Assembly: GCA_933228675.1 (NCBI GenBank)
Contig: OW121740.1
Coordinates: 1-64,000 of the forward strand
Reading direction: 5' to 3'
Length of the DNA stretch: 64,000 bases
Origin: Stomorhina lunata
Lineage: Eukaryota; Arthropoda; Insecta; Diptera; Rhiniidae
In this document: positions 1 through 14,100 of the stretch, piece by piece
Layout of the letters: each line of letters starts with the position of its first letter
Position numbering within the stretch: the stretch's first letter is position 1
The notes under the pieces: model-generated
What the model saw: the letters and a program-made list of their open reading frames with translations, nothing else
Told to the model about the DNA's origin: nothing
Databases searched by the model: none
Translations under genes and position numbers: made by a program

Positions 1-554
1 CGACCTTTTTTGCATTATAAAATCTATTTTGGTTTATAACTTACAATTTAAAAAATATGACTTTGTACAAGATGGAATACCTACAGTCAAATAAATCACG
101 GTTTATATATCTTAATTTGATCTATTTAAAGCTAACGTTATTCACCAGTCTCATTTAAGACCTTGGCTCATTGAAACAAGTTAATTATTATTTAAATTCA
201 ATAGATAATTTTATTTTACAAAATTAATTGTAAAATAAATTTTCTGCAGTATTTAATAATAATTCACTTATCCTCATGCGAGATTATATGTGGGGATTGC
301 TTAGAACTTTTGTGCTTTGACCAGTATCTACAATCCTTTAAACCACTAACTCAATGGCCTATTGTGAATACCGAATACTTACAGCGAACAAAACAAATGT
401 AAGATAATATAGGAAGATAATTTATTGACTGAGGCTCAACAGAAATATACTTCTTTTTTTTTAAATTGTAAACAAATATACATTTGTCAATATATGGTGC
501 TACCAAAAAATATTTATTTCGTTTGCTACCACCGCGCCCTCCACCAACAATATG

Positions 555-1045
555 AAAATATTTCAAAATCCAAAATATTTTTAAAAAACTATCAAAAAAA
601 ATTGTTTTCTGTATGAATGAAATATTTTTCCGTAGCCTATATTTAAGATGAGAAATCATTTAACCAAAATATTTGAAATATTTTCAAAAAAACTAACAAA
701 AATTGCTTTCTAAAAGAATGAAATAATTTTAGTTTATGCTATTTGAAAAATTATAAATTTTCCATATTTTTCTGTAGCCTACTTTTAAGATTAAAAAAAA
801 TAATTTCACCAAATATTAAACTTGCAACTCCCTTCATTTTAGTTTATGCTATTTAAAAAATTAAGTATCTTTCATATTTTCCCGTTGCCTACTTTTATGA
901 TGAAAAATAATTTATCCAAATTTTAAATTGCCATTGCCTTCATTTTAATTTAAGATATTTGAAAAATTATATATTTTTCTGTAGCCTACTTTTAAGATGA
1001 AAAATCATTTTACCAAATATTAGAAATGCCACTCACGTCATTATC
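555..1045. repeat. Degenerate ~105-bp subrepeats in the first half of the satellite monomer (copy 1 shown)
   Basis: Four to five diverged direct repeats carry the order TTTATGCTATTTGAAAAATT, then GTAGCCTACTTTTAAGAT, then ACCAAATATTA, then CTTCATTTT. The TTTATGCTATTT-like words sit near 733, 843 and 950, giving 110- and 106-bp spacing. Weaker relatives lie near 560 and 665. The block recurs in every monomer. It suggests the 2.2-kb unit was assembled from an older short tandem repeat joined to the palindromic half. Confidence 0.8.
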
Positions 1046-1200
1046 TTTATTTTTAATAAATTCACAATTTTTGTATGAATTTTTAGGTAATGAGGTTCAT
1101 TTTATTTAGAACACTCACTGTTTTGTTACCATTTTATGTGTGAAATCAAAATTTTTCGAACGAAAAATACAAATGTGAAATTTACCATCTATTAATTTGA

Positions 1201-2160
1201 TGAAATTTTTTATAAACATTTTCTTGGCCCATAAAATTTTTAGAGTTTTTCAAAGTTTATCATTTCGTTTTAGTTAAGATTTTAACCTTTTTTTTATGCC
1301 TAAAACATTTGATAATTATAACGGATTTATTTATGAAACTAGGCTCATATTTCGGCGTATGTCATGTGGTCTTGCATTCCTTTAAATAAAAAAATTTATC
1401 CATGTATTGGAGAACAAGGGAGATCAATTATGTGCTCAAATCAACAATATCTCAAAAAGTGTAGCATATTTCATTATCTTTATCATTCTCTCAAACATGA
1501 ATTATAGTGTTGAAATCAAAATATAAAATGTAAAAAATTGGGCCCATAGGTTGATCACGAAGCAATATACTTTTTGAAAAAAAAAACTCATATTATTTCA
1601 GTACAGATTTTTAAAATTTTTTCATGAAACGTTAAAATTTGTTTTTATATTTTTTTGCTTTAAAATTTAGAACGATTCATAAACAAAGAATAAATTTCAG
1701 AATTTGTACTAAAATTGTATGACTATTTTTACAAAAAGTCTATTATTTCCCAATCCCCCAACACTTAAGGGCAAAATTGTTTGCTTTTTATTTTTTGACG
1801 ATCCCAACACACTAATCCATATTTGAGAGAAGAATAAATAAAATTTATGATGTGCTTTTTAAAATATCCTTGAGTCAAAGACATAATTGATATTTCTCTC
1901 GTTCTCAAATACTTGATTAAATTTTTCAAAAGAACATGAAACTACAGAATATACTAAAAATATGAGCCTAATTTTATACAAATCTAATAATCGTATCGAA
2001 AGTTATAGACATATAAAATCGGCATAATTTCCAAAAAAAAAATATTGAAAAAAATCTAACTTTCGACAGAAATAAAATCTGAACCAAAACGAAATTAAAA
2101 ATTTTGACGAACTCTAAAAATTTTATGATCTAGAAGAATGTATACAAAAAAATTTAATTT
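1201..2160. repeat. Long imperfect inverted repeat inside the satellite monomer (copy 1 shown)
   Basis: The segment from about 1201 to 1640 reappears as its reverse complement at about 1668 to 2160, with a loop of only about 25 bases. Anchors found on both arms are ATAAAATTTTTAGAG (1231 and, inverted, near 2111), TAGGCTCATATTT (1341 and inverted near 1958), TCAATTATGT (1424 and inverted near 1883), ACTTTTTG (1569 and inverted near 1733) and a CAGTACAGATTT-type word near the centre. The arms are diverged, with substitutions and small indels, but stay collinear along their whole length. The same structure recurs in every full monomer, at about +1200 to +2160 from each unit start. A transcript of either strand would fold into a hairpin of roughly 450 bp. 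Confidence 0.9.
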
Positions 2161-5100
2161 TAAAATATTTTAATTTTTCACCATATATTGACCTTTTTTG
2201 CATTATAAAATCTATTTTGGTTTATAACTTACAATTTAAAAAATATGACTCTATTCAAGATGGATAACCTACAGTCAAATAAATCACGGTTTATATATCT
2301 TAATTTGATCTATTTAAAGCTAACGTTATTCACCAGTCTCATTTAAGACCTTGGCTCATTGAAACAAGTTAATTATTATTTAAATTCAATAGATAATTTT
2401 ATTTTACAAAATTAATTGTAAAATAAATTTTCTGCTGTATTTAATAATAATTCACTTATCCTCATGCGAGATTATATGTGGAGATTGCTTAGAACTTTTG
2501 TGCTTTGACCAGTATCTACAATCCTTTAAACCACTAACTCAATGGCCTATTGTGAATACCGAATACTTACAGCGAACAAAACAAATGTAAGATAATATAG
2601 GAAGATAATTTATTGACTGAGGCTCAACAGAAATATACTTCTTTTTTTTTAAATTGTAAACAAATATACATTTGTCAATATATGGTGCTACCAAAAAATA
2701 TTTATTTCGTTTGCTACCACCGCGCCCTCCACCAACAATATGAAAATATTTCAAAATCCAAAATATTTTTAAAAAACTATCAAAAAAAATTGTTTTCTGT
2801 ATGAATGAAATATTTTTCCGTAGCCTACATTTAAGATGAGAAATCATTTAACCAAAATATTTGAAATATTTTCAAAAAAACTAACAAAAATTGCTTTCTA
2901 AAAGAATGAAATAATTTTAGTTTATGCTATTTGAAAAATTATAAATTTTCCATATTTTTCTGTAGCCTACTTTTAAGATTAAAAAAAATAATTTCACCAA
3001 ATATTAAACTTGCAACTCCCTTCATTTTAGTTTATGCTATTTAAAAAATTAAGTATCTTTCATATTTTCCCGTTGCCTACTTTTATGATGAAAAATAATT
3101 TATCCAAATTTTAAATTGCCATTGCCTTCATTTTAATTTAAGATATTTGAAAAATTATATATTTTTCTGTAGCCTACTTTTAAGATGAAAAATCATTTTA
3201 CCAAATATTAGAAATGCCACTCACGTCATTATCTTTATTTTTAATAAATTCACAATTTTTGTATGAATTTTTAGGTAATGAGGTTCATTTTATTTAGAAC
3301 ACTCACTGTTTTGTTACCATTTTATGTGTGAAATCAAAATTTTTCGAACGAAAAATACAAATGTGAAATTTACCATCTATTAATTTGATGAAATTTTTTA
3401 TAAACATTTTCTTGGCCCATAAAATTTTTAGAGTTTTTCAAAGTTTATCATTTCGTTTTAGTTAAGATTTTAACCTTTTTTTTATGCCTAAAACATTTGA
3501 TAATTATAACGGATTTATTTATGAAACTAGGCTCATATTTCGGCGTATGTCATGTGGTCTTGCATTCCTTTAAATAAAAAAATTTATCCATGTATTGGAG
3601 AACAAGGGAGATCAATTATGTGCTCAAATCAACAATATCTCAAAAAGTGTAGCATATTTCATTATCTTTATCATTCTCTCAAACATGAATTATAGTGTTG
3701 AAATCAAAATATAAAATGTAAAAAATTGGGCCCATAGGTTGATCACGAAGCAATATACTTTTTGAAAAAAAAAACTCATATTATTTCAGTACAGATTTTT
3801 AAAATTTTTTCATGAAACGTTAAAATTTGTTTTTATATTTTTTTGCTTTAAAATTTAGAACGATTCATAAACAAAGAATAAATTTCAGAATTTGTACTAA
3901 AATTGTATGACTATTTTTACAAAAAGTCTATTATTTCCCAATCCCCCAACACTTAAGGGCAAAATTGTTTGCTTTTTATTTTTTGACGATCCCAACACAC
4001 TAATCCATATTTGAGAGAAGAATAAATAAAATTTATGATGTGCTTTTTGAAAATTCCTTGAGTCAAAGACATAATTGATATTTCTCTCGTTCTCAAATAA
4101 TTGATTAAATTTTTCAAAATTAAAGAACATGAAACTACAGAATATACTCAAAAATATGAGCCTAATTTTATACAAATCTAATAATCGTATCGAAAGTTAT
4201 AGACATATAAAATCGGCATAATTTCCAAAAAAAAATATTGAAAAAAATCTAACTTTCGACAGAAATAAAATCTGAACCAAAACGAAATTAAAAATTTTGA
4301 CGAACTCTAAAAATTTTATGATCTAGAAGAATGTATACAAAAAAATTTAATTTTAAAATATTTTAATTTTTCACCATATATTGACCTTTTTTGCATTATA
4401 AAATCTATTTTGGTTTATAACTTACAATTTAAAAAATATGACTCTATTCAAGATGGATAACCTACAGTCAAATAAATCACGGTTTATATATCTTAATTTG
4501 ATCTATTTAAAGCTAACGTTATTCACCAGTCTCATTTAAGACCTTGGCTCATTGAAACAAGTTAATTATTATTTAAATTCAATAGATAATTTTATTTTAC
4601 AAAATTAATTGTAAAATAAATTTTCTGCAGTATTTAATAATAATTCACTTATCCTCATGCGAGATTATATGTGGGGATTGCTTAGAACTTTTGTGCTTTG
4701 ACCAGTATCTACAATCCTTTAAACCACTAACTCAATGGCCTATTGTGAATACCGAATACTTACAGCGAACAAAACAAATGTAAGATAATATAGGAAGATA
4801 ATTTATTGACTGAGGCTCAACAGAAATATACTTCTTTTTTTTTAAATTGTAAACAAATATACATTTGTCAATATATGGTGCTACCAAAAAATATTTATTT
4901 CGTTTGCTACCACCGCGCCCTCCACCAACAATATGAAAATATTTCAAAATCCAAAATATTTTTAAAAAACTATCAAAAAAAATTGTTTTCTGTATGAATG
5001 AAATATTTTTCCGTAGCCTATATTTAAGATGAGAAATCATTTAACCAAAATATTTGAAATATTTTCAAAAAAACTAACAAAAATTGCTTTCTAAAAGAAT

Positions 5101-8100
5101 GAAATAATTTTAGTTTATGCTATTTGAAAAATTATAAATTTTCCATATTTTTCTGTAGCCTACTTTTAAGATTAAAAAAAATAATTTCACCAAATATTAA
5201 ACTTGCAACTCCCTTCATTTTAGTTTATGCTATTTAAAAAATTAAGTATCTTTCATATTTTCCCGTTGCCTACTTTTATGATGAAAAATAATTTATCCAA
5301 ATTTTAAATTGCCATTGCCTTCATTTTAATTTAAGATATTTGAAAAATTATATATTTTTCTGTAGCCTACTTTTAAGATGAAAAATCATTTTACCAAATA
5401 TTAGAAATGCCACTCACGTCATTATCTTTATTTTTAATAAATTCACAATTTTTGTATGAATTTTTAGGTAATGAGGTTCATTTTATTTAGAACACTCACT
5501 GTTTTGTTACCATTTTATGTGTGAAATCAAAATTTTTCGAACGAAAAATACAAATGTGAAATTTACCATCTATTAATTTGATGAAATTTTTTATAAACAT
5601 TTTCTTGGCCCATAAAATTTTTAGAGTTTTTCAAAGTTTATCATTTCGTTTTAGTTAAGATTTTAACCTTTTTTTTATGCCTAAAACATTTGATAATTAT
5701 AACGGATTTATTTATGAAACTAGGCTCATATTTCGGCGTATGTCATGTGGTCTTGCATTCCTTTAAATAAAAAAATTTATCCATGTATTGGAGAACAAGG
5801 GAGATCAATTATGTGCTCAAATCAACAATATCTCAAAAAGTGTAGCATATTTCATTATCTTTATCATTCTCTCAAACATGAATTATAGTGTTGAAATCAA
5901 AATATAAAATGTAAAAAATTGGGCCCATAGGTTGATCACGAAGCAATATACTTTTTGAAAAAAAAAACTCATATTATTTCAGTACAGATTTTTAAAATTT
6001 TTTCATGAAACGTTAAAATTTGTTTTTATATTTTTTTGCTTTAAAATTTAGAACGATTCATAAACAAAGAATAAATTTCAGAATTTGTACTAAAATTGTA
6101 TGACTATTTTTACAAAAAGTCTATTATTTCCCAATCCCCCAACACTTAAGGGCAAAATTGTTTGCTTTTTATTTTTTGACGATCCCAACACACTAATCCA
6201 TATTTGAGAGAAGAATAAATAAAATTTATGATGTGCTTTTTGAAAATTCCTTGAGTCAAAGACATAATTGATATTTCTCTCGTTCTCAAATAATTGATTA
6301 AATTTTTCAAAATTAAAGAACATGAAACTACAGAATATACTCAAAAATATGAGCCTAATTTTATACAAATCTAATAATCGTATCGAAAGTTATAGACATA
6401 TAAAATCGGCATAATTTCCAAAAAAAAATATTGAAAAAAATCTAACTTTCGACAGAAATAAAATCTGAACCAAAACGAAATTAAAAATTTTGACGAACTC
6501 TAAAAATTTTATGATCTAGAAGAATGTATACAAAAAAATTTAATTTTAAAATATTTTAATTTTTCACCATATATTGACCTTTTTTGCATTATAAAATCTA
6601 TTTTGGTTTATAACTTACAATTTAAAAAATATGACTCTATTCAAGATGGATAACCTACAGTCAAATAAATCACGGTTTATATATCTTAATTTGATCTATT
6701 TAAAGCTAACGTTATTCACCAGTCTCATTTAAGACCTTGGCTCATTGAAACAAGTTAATTATTATTTAAATTCAATAGATAATTTTATTTTACAAAATTA
6801 ATTGTAAAATAAATTTTCTGCAGTATTTAATAATAATTCACTTATCCTCATGCGAGATTATATGTGGGGATTGCTTAGAACTTTTGTGCTTTGACCAGTA
6901 TCTACAATCCTTTAAACCACTAACTCAATGGCCTATTGTGAATACCGAATACTTACAGCGAACAAAACAAATGTAAGATAATATAGGAAGATAATTTATT
7001 GACTGAGGCTCAACAGAAATATACTTCTTTTTTTTTAAATTGTAAACAAATATACATTTGTCAATATATGGTGCTACCAAAAAATATTTATTTCGTTTGC
7101 TACCACCGCGCCCTCCACCAACAATATGAAAATATTTCAAAATCCAAAATATTTTTAAAAAACTATCAAAAAAAATTGTTTTCTGTATGAATGAAATATT
7201 TTTCCGTAGCCTATATTTAAGATGAGAAATCATTTAACCAAAATATTTGAAATATTTTCAAAAAAACTAACAAAAATTGCTTTCTAAAAGAATGAAATAA
7301 TTTTAGTTTATGCTATTTGAAAAATTATAAATTTTCCATATTTTTCTGTAGCCTACTTTTAAGATTAAAAAAAATAATTTCACCAAATATTAAACTTGCA
7401 ACTCCCTTCATTTTAGTTTATGCTATTTAAAAAATTAAGTATCTTTCATATTTTCCCGTTGCCTACTTTTATGATGAAAAATAATTTATCCAAATTTTAA
7501 ATTGCCATTGCCTTCATTTTAATTTAAGATATTTGAAAAATTATATATTTTTCTGTAGCCTACTTTTAAGATGAAAAATCATTTTACCAAATATTAGAAA
7601 TGCCACTCACGTCATTATCTTTATTTTTAATAAATTCACAATTTTTGTATGAATTTTTAGGTAATGAGGTTCATTTTATTTAGAACACTCACTGTTTTGT
7701 TACCATTTTATGTGTGAAATCAAAATTTTTCGAACGAAAAATACAAATGTGAAATTTACCATCTATTAATTTGATGAAATTTTTTATAAACATTTTCTTG
7801 GCCCATAAAATTTTTAGAGTTTTTCAAAGTTTATCATTTCGTTTTAGTTAAGATTTTAACCTTTTTTTTATGCCTAAAACATTTGATAATTATAACGGAT
7901 TTATTTATGAAACTAGGCTCATATTTCGGCGTATGTCATGTGGTCTTGCATTCCTTTAAATAAAAAAATTTATCCATGTATTGGAGAACAAGGGAGATCA
8001 ATTATGTGCTCAAATCAACAATATCTCAAAAAGTGTAGCATATTTCATTATCTTTATCATTCTCTCAAACATGAATTATAGTGTTGAAATCAAAATATAA

Positions 8101-11100
8101 AATGTAAAAAATTGGGCCCATAGGTTGATCACGAAGCAATATACTTTTTGAAAAAAAAAACTCATATTATTTCAGTACAGATTTTTAAAATTTTTTCATG
8201 AAACGTTAAAATTTGTTTTTATATTTTTTTGCTTTAAAATTTAGAACGATTCATAAACAAAGAATAAATTTCAGAATTTGTACTAAAATTGTATGACTAT
8301 TTTTACAAAAAGTCTATTATTTCCCAATCCCCCAACACTTAAGGGCAAAATTGTTTGCTTTTTATTTTTTGACGATCCCAACACACTAATCCATATTTGA
8401 GAGAAGAATAAATAAAATTTATGATGTGCTTTTTGAAAATTCCTTGAGTCAAAGACATAATTGATATTTCTCTCGTTCTCAAATAATTGATTAAATTTTT
8501 CAAAATTAAAGAACATGAAACTACAGAATATACTCAAAAATATGAGCCTAATTTTATACAAATCTAATAATCGTATCGAAAGTTATAGACATATAAAATC
8601 GGCATAATTTCCAAAAAAAAATATTGAAAAAAATCTAACTTTCGACAGAAATAAAATCTGAACCAAAACGAAATTAAAAATTTTGACGAACTCTAAAAAT
8701 TTTATGATCTAGAAGAATGTATACAAAAAAATTTAATTTTAAAATATTTTAATTTTTCACCATATATTGACCTTTTTTGCATTATAAAATCTATTTTGGT
8801 TTATAACTTACAATTTAAAAAATATGACTCTATTCAAGATGGATAACCTACAGTCAAATAAATCACGGTTTATATATCTTAATTTGATCTATTTAAAGCT
8901 AACGTTATTCACCAGTCTCATTTAAGACCTTGGCTCATTGAAACAAGTTAATTATTATTTAAATTCAATAGATAATTTTATTTTACAAAATTAATTGTAA
9001 AATAAATTTTCTGCAGTATTTAATAATAATTCACTTATCCTCATGCGAGATTATATGTGGGGATTGCTTAGAACTTTTGTGCTTTGACCAGTATCTACAA
9101 TCCTTTAAACCACTAACTCAATGGCCTATTGTGAATACCGAATACTTACAGCGAACAAAACAAATGTAAGATAATATAGGAAGATAATTTATTGACTGAG
9201 GCTCAACAGAAATATACTTCTTTTTTTTTAAATTGTAAACAAATATACATTTGTCAATATATGGTGCTACCAAAAAATATTTATTTCGTTTGCTACCACC
9301 GCGCCCTCCACCAACAATATGAAAATATTTCAAAATCCAAAATATTTTTAAAAAACTATCAAAAAAAATTGTTTTCTGTATGAATGAAATATTTTTCCGT
9401 AGCCTATATTTAAGATGAGAAATCATTTAACCAAAATATTTGAAATATTTTCAAAAAAACTAACAAAAATTGCTTTCTAAAAGAATGAAATAATTTTAGT
9501 TTATGCTATTTGAAAAATTATAAATTTTCCATATTTTTCTGTAGCCTACTTTTAAGATTAAAAAAAATAATTTCACCAAATATTAAACTTGCAACTCCCT
9601 TCATTTTAGTTTATGCTATTTAAAAAATTAAGTATCTTTCATATTTTCCCGTTGCCTACTTTTATGATGAAAAATAATTTATCCAAATTTTAAATTGCCA
9701 TTGCCTTCATTTTAATTTAAGATATTTGAAAAATTATATATTTTTCTGTAGCCTACTTTTAAGATGAAAAATCATTTTACCAAATATTAGAAATGCCACT
9801 CACGTCATTATCTTTATTTTTAATAAATTCACAATTTTTGTATGAATTTTTAGGTAATGAGGTTCATTTTATTTAGAACACTCACTGTTTTGTTACCATT
9901 TTATGTGTGAAATCAAAATTTTTCGAACGAAAAATACAAATGTGAAATTTACCATCTATTAATTTGATGAAATTTTTTATAAACATTTTCTTGGCCCATA
10001 AAATTTTTAGAGTTTTTCAAAGTTTATCATTTCGTTTTAGTTAAGATTTTAACCTTTTTTTTATGCCTAAAACATTTGATAATTATAACGGATTTATTTA
10101 TGAAACTAGGCTCATATTTCGGCGTATGTCATGTGGTCTTGCATTCCTTTAAATAAAAAAATTTATCCATGTATTGGAGAACAAGGGAGATCAATTATGT
10201 GCTCAAATCAACAATATCTCAAAAAGTGTAGCATATTTCATTATCTTTATCATTCTCTCAAACATGAATTATAGTGTTGAAATCAAAATATAAAATGTAA
10301 AAAATTGGGCCCATAGGTTGATCACGAAGCAATATACTTTTTGAAAAAAAAAACTCATATTATTTCAGTACAGATTTTTAAAATTTTTTCATGAAACGTT
10401 AAAATTTGTTTTTATATTTTTTTGCTTTAAAATTTAGAACGATTCATAAACAAAGAATAAATTTCAGAATTTGTACTAAAATTGTATGACTATTTTTACA
10501 AAAAGTCTATTATTTCCCAATCCCCCAACACTTAAGGGCAAAATTGTTTGCTTTTTATTTTTTGACGATCCCAACACACTAATCCATATTTGAGAGAAGA
10601 ATAAATAAAATTTATGATGTGCTTTTTGAAAATTCCTTGAGTCAAAGACATAATTGATATTTCTCTCGTTCTCAAATAATTGATTAAATTTTTCAAAATT
10701 AAAGAACATGAAACTACAGAATATACTCAAAAATATGAGCCTAATTTTATACAAATCTAATAATCGTATCGAAAGTTATAGACATATAAAATCGGCATAA
10801 TTTCCAAAAAAAAATATTGAAAAAAATCTAACTTTCGACAGAAATAAAATCTGAACCAAAACGAAATTAAAAATTTTGACGAACTCTAAAAATTTTATGA
10901 TCTAGAAGAATGTATACAAAAAAATTTAATTTTAAAATATTTTAATTTTTCACCATATATTGACCTTTTTTGCATTATAAAATCTATTTTGGTTTATAAC
11001 TTACAATTTAAAAAATATGACTCTATTCAAGATGGATAACCTACAGTCAAATAAATCACGGTTTATATATCTTAATTTGATCTATTTAAAGCTAACGTTA

Positions 11101-14100
11101 TTCACCAGTCTCATTTAAGACCTTGGCTCATTGAAACAAGTTAATTATTATTTAAATTCAATAGATAATTTTATTTTACAAAATTAATTGTAAAATAAAT
11201 TTTCTGCAGTATTTAATAATAATTCACTTATCCTCATGCGAGATTATATGTGGGGATTGCTTAGAACTTTTGTGCTTTGACCAGTATCTACAATCCTTTA
11301 AACCACTAACTCAATGGCCTATTGTGAATACCGAATACTTACAGCGAACAAAACAAATGTAAGATAATATAGGAAGATAATTTATTGACTGAGGCTCAAC
11401 AGAAATATACTTCTTTTTTTTTAAATTGTAAACAAATATACATTTGTCAATATATGGTGCTACCAAAAAATATTTATTTCGTTTGCTACCACCGCGCCCT
11501 CCACCAACAATATGAAAATATTTCAAAATCCAAAATATTTTTAAAAAACTATCAAAAAAAATTGTTTTCTGTATGAATGAAATATTTTTCCGTAGCCTAT
11601 ATTTAAGATGAGAAATCATTTAACCAAAATATTTGAAATATTTTCAAAAAAACTAACAAAAATTGCTTTCTAAAAGAATGAAATAATTTTAGTTTATGCT
11701 ATTTGAAAAATTATAAATTTTCCATATTTTTCTGTAGCCTACTTTTAAGATTAAAAAAAATAATTTCACCAAATATTAAACTTGCAACTCCCTTCATTTT
11801 AGTTTATGCTATTTAAAAAATTAAGTATCTTTCATATTTTCCCGTTGCCTACTTTTATGATGAAAAATAATTTATCCAAATTTTAAATTGCCATTGCCTT
11901 CATTTTAATTTAAGATATTTGAAAAATTATATATTTTTCTGTAGCCTACTTTTAAGATGAAAAATCATTTTACCAAATATTAGAAATGCCACTCACGTCA
12001 TTATCTTTATTTTTAATAAATTCACAATTTTTGTATGAATTTTTAGGTAATGAGGTTCATTTTATTTAGAACACTCACTGTTTTGTTACCATTTTATGTG
12101 TGAAATCAAAATTTTTCGAACGAAAAATACAAATGTGAAATTTACCATCTATTAATTTGATGAAATTTTTTATAAACATTTTCTTGGCCCATAAAATTTT
12201 TAGAGTTTTTCAAAGTTTATCATTTCGTTTTAGTTAAGATTTTAACCTTTTTTTTATGCCTAAAACATTTGATAATTATAACGGATTTATTTATGAAACT
12301 AGGCTCATATTTCGGCGTATGTCATGTGGTCTTGCATTCCTTTAAATAAAAAAATTTATCCATGTATTGGAGAACAAGGGAGATCAATTATGTGCTCAAA
12401 TCAACAATATCTCAAAAAGTGTAGCATATTTCATTATCTTTATCATTCTCTCAAACATGAATTATAGTGTTGAAATCAAAATATAAAATGTAAAAAATTG
12501 GGCCCATAGGTTGATCACGAAGCAATATACTTTTTGAAAAAAAAAACTCATATTATTTCAGTACAGATTTTTAAAATTTTTTCATGAAACGTTAAAATTT
12601 GTTTTTATATTTTTTTGCTTTAAAATTTAGAACGATTCATAAACAAAGAATAAATTTCAGAATTTGTACTAAAATTGTATGACTATTTTTACAAAAAGTC
12701 TATTATTTCCCAATCCCCCAACACTTAAGGGCAAAATTGTTTGCTTTTTATTTTTTGACGATCCCAACACACTAATCCATATTTGAGAGAAGAATAAATA
12801 AAATTTATGATGTGCTTTTTGAAAATTCCTTGAGTCAAAGACATAATTGATATTTCTCTCGTTCTCAAATAATTGATTAAATTTTTCAAAATTAAAGAAC
12901 ATGAAACTACAGAATATACTCAAAAATATGAGCCTAATTTTATACAAATCTAATAATCGTATCGAAAGTTATAGACATATAAAATCGGCATAATTTCCAA
13001 AAAAAAATATTGAAAAAAATCTAACTTTCGACAGAAATAAAATCTGAACCAAAACGAAATTAAAAATTTTGACGAACTCTAAAAATTTTATGATCTAGAA
13101 GAATGTATACAAAAAAATTTAATTTTAAAATATTTTAATTTTTCACCATATATTGACCTTTTTTGCATTATAAAATCTATTTTGGTTTATAACTTACAAT
13201 TTAAAAAATATGACTCTATTCAAGATGGATAACCTACAGTCAAATAAATCACGGTTTATATATCTTAATTTGATCTATTTAAAGCTAACGTTATTCACCA
13301 GTCTCATTTAAGACCTTGGCTCATTGAAACAAGTTAATTATTATTTAAATTCAATAGATAATTTTATTTTACAAAATTAATTGTAAAATAAATTTTCTGC
13401 AGTATTTAATAATAATTCACTTATCCTCATGCGAGATTATATGTGGGGATTGCTTAGAACTTTTGTGCTTTGACCAGTATCTACAATCCTTTAAACCACT
13501 AACTCAATGGCCTATTGTGAATACCGAATACTTACAGCGAACAAAACAAATGTAAGATAATATAGGAAGATAATTTATTGACTGAGGCTCAACAGAAATA
13601 TACTTCTTTTTTTTTAAATTGTAAACAAATATACATTTGTCAATATATGGTGCTACCAAAAAATATTTATTTCGTTTGCTACCACCGCGCCCTCCACCAA
13701 CAATATGAAAATATTTCAAAATCCAAAATATTTTTAAAAAACTATCAAAAAAAATTGTTTTCTGTATGAATGAAATATTTTTCCGTAGCCTATATTTAAG
13801 ATGAGAAATCATTTAACCAAAATATTTGAAATATTTTCAAAAAAACTAACAAAAATTGCTTTCTAAAAGAATGAAATAATTTTAGTTTATGCTATTTGAA
13901 AAATTATAAATTTTCCATATTTTTCTGTAGCCTACTTTTAAGATTAAAAAAAATAATTTCACCAAATATTAAACTTGCAACTCCCTTCATTTTAGTTTAT
14001 GCTATTTAAAAAATTAAGTATCTTTCATATTTTCCCGTTGCCTACTTTTATGATGAAAAATAATTTATCCAAATTTTAAATTGCCATTGCCTTCATTTTA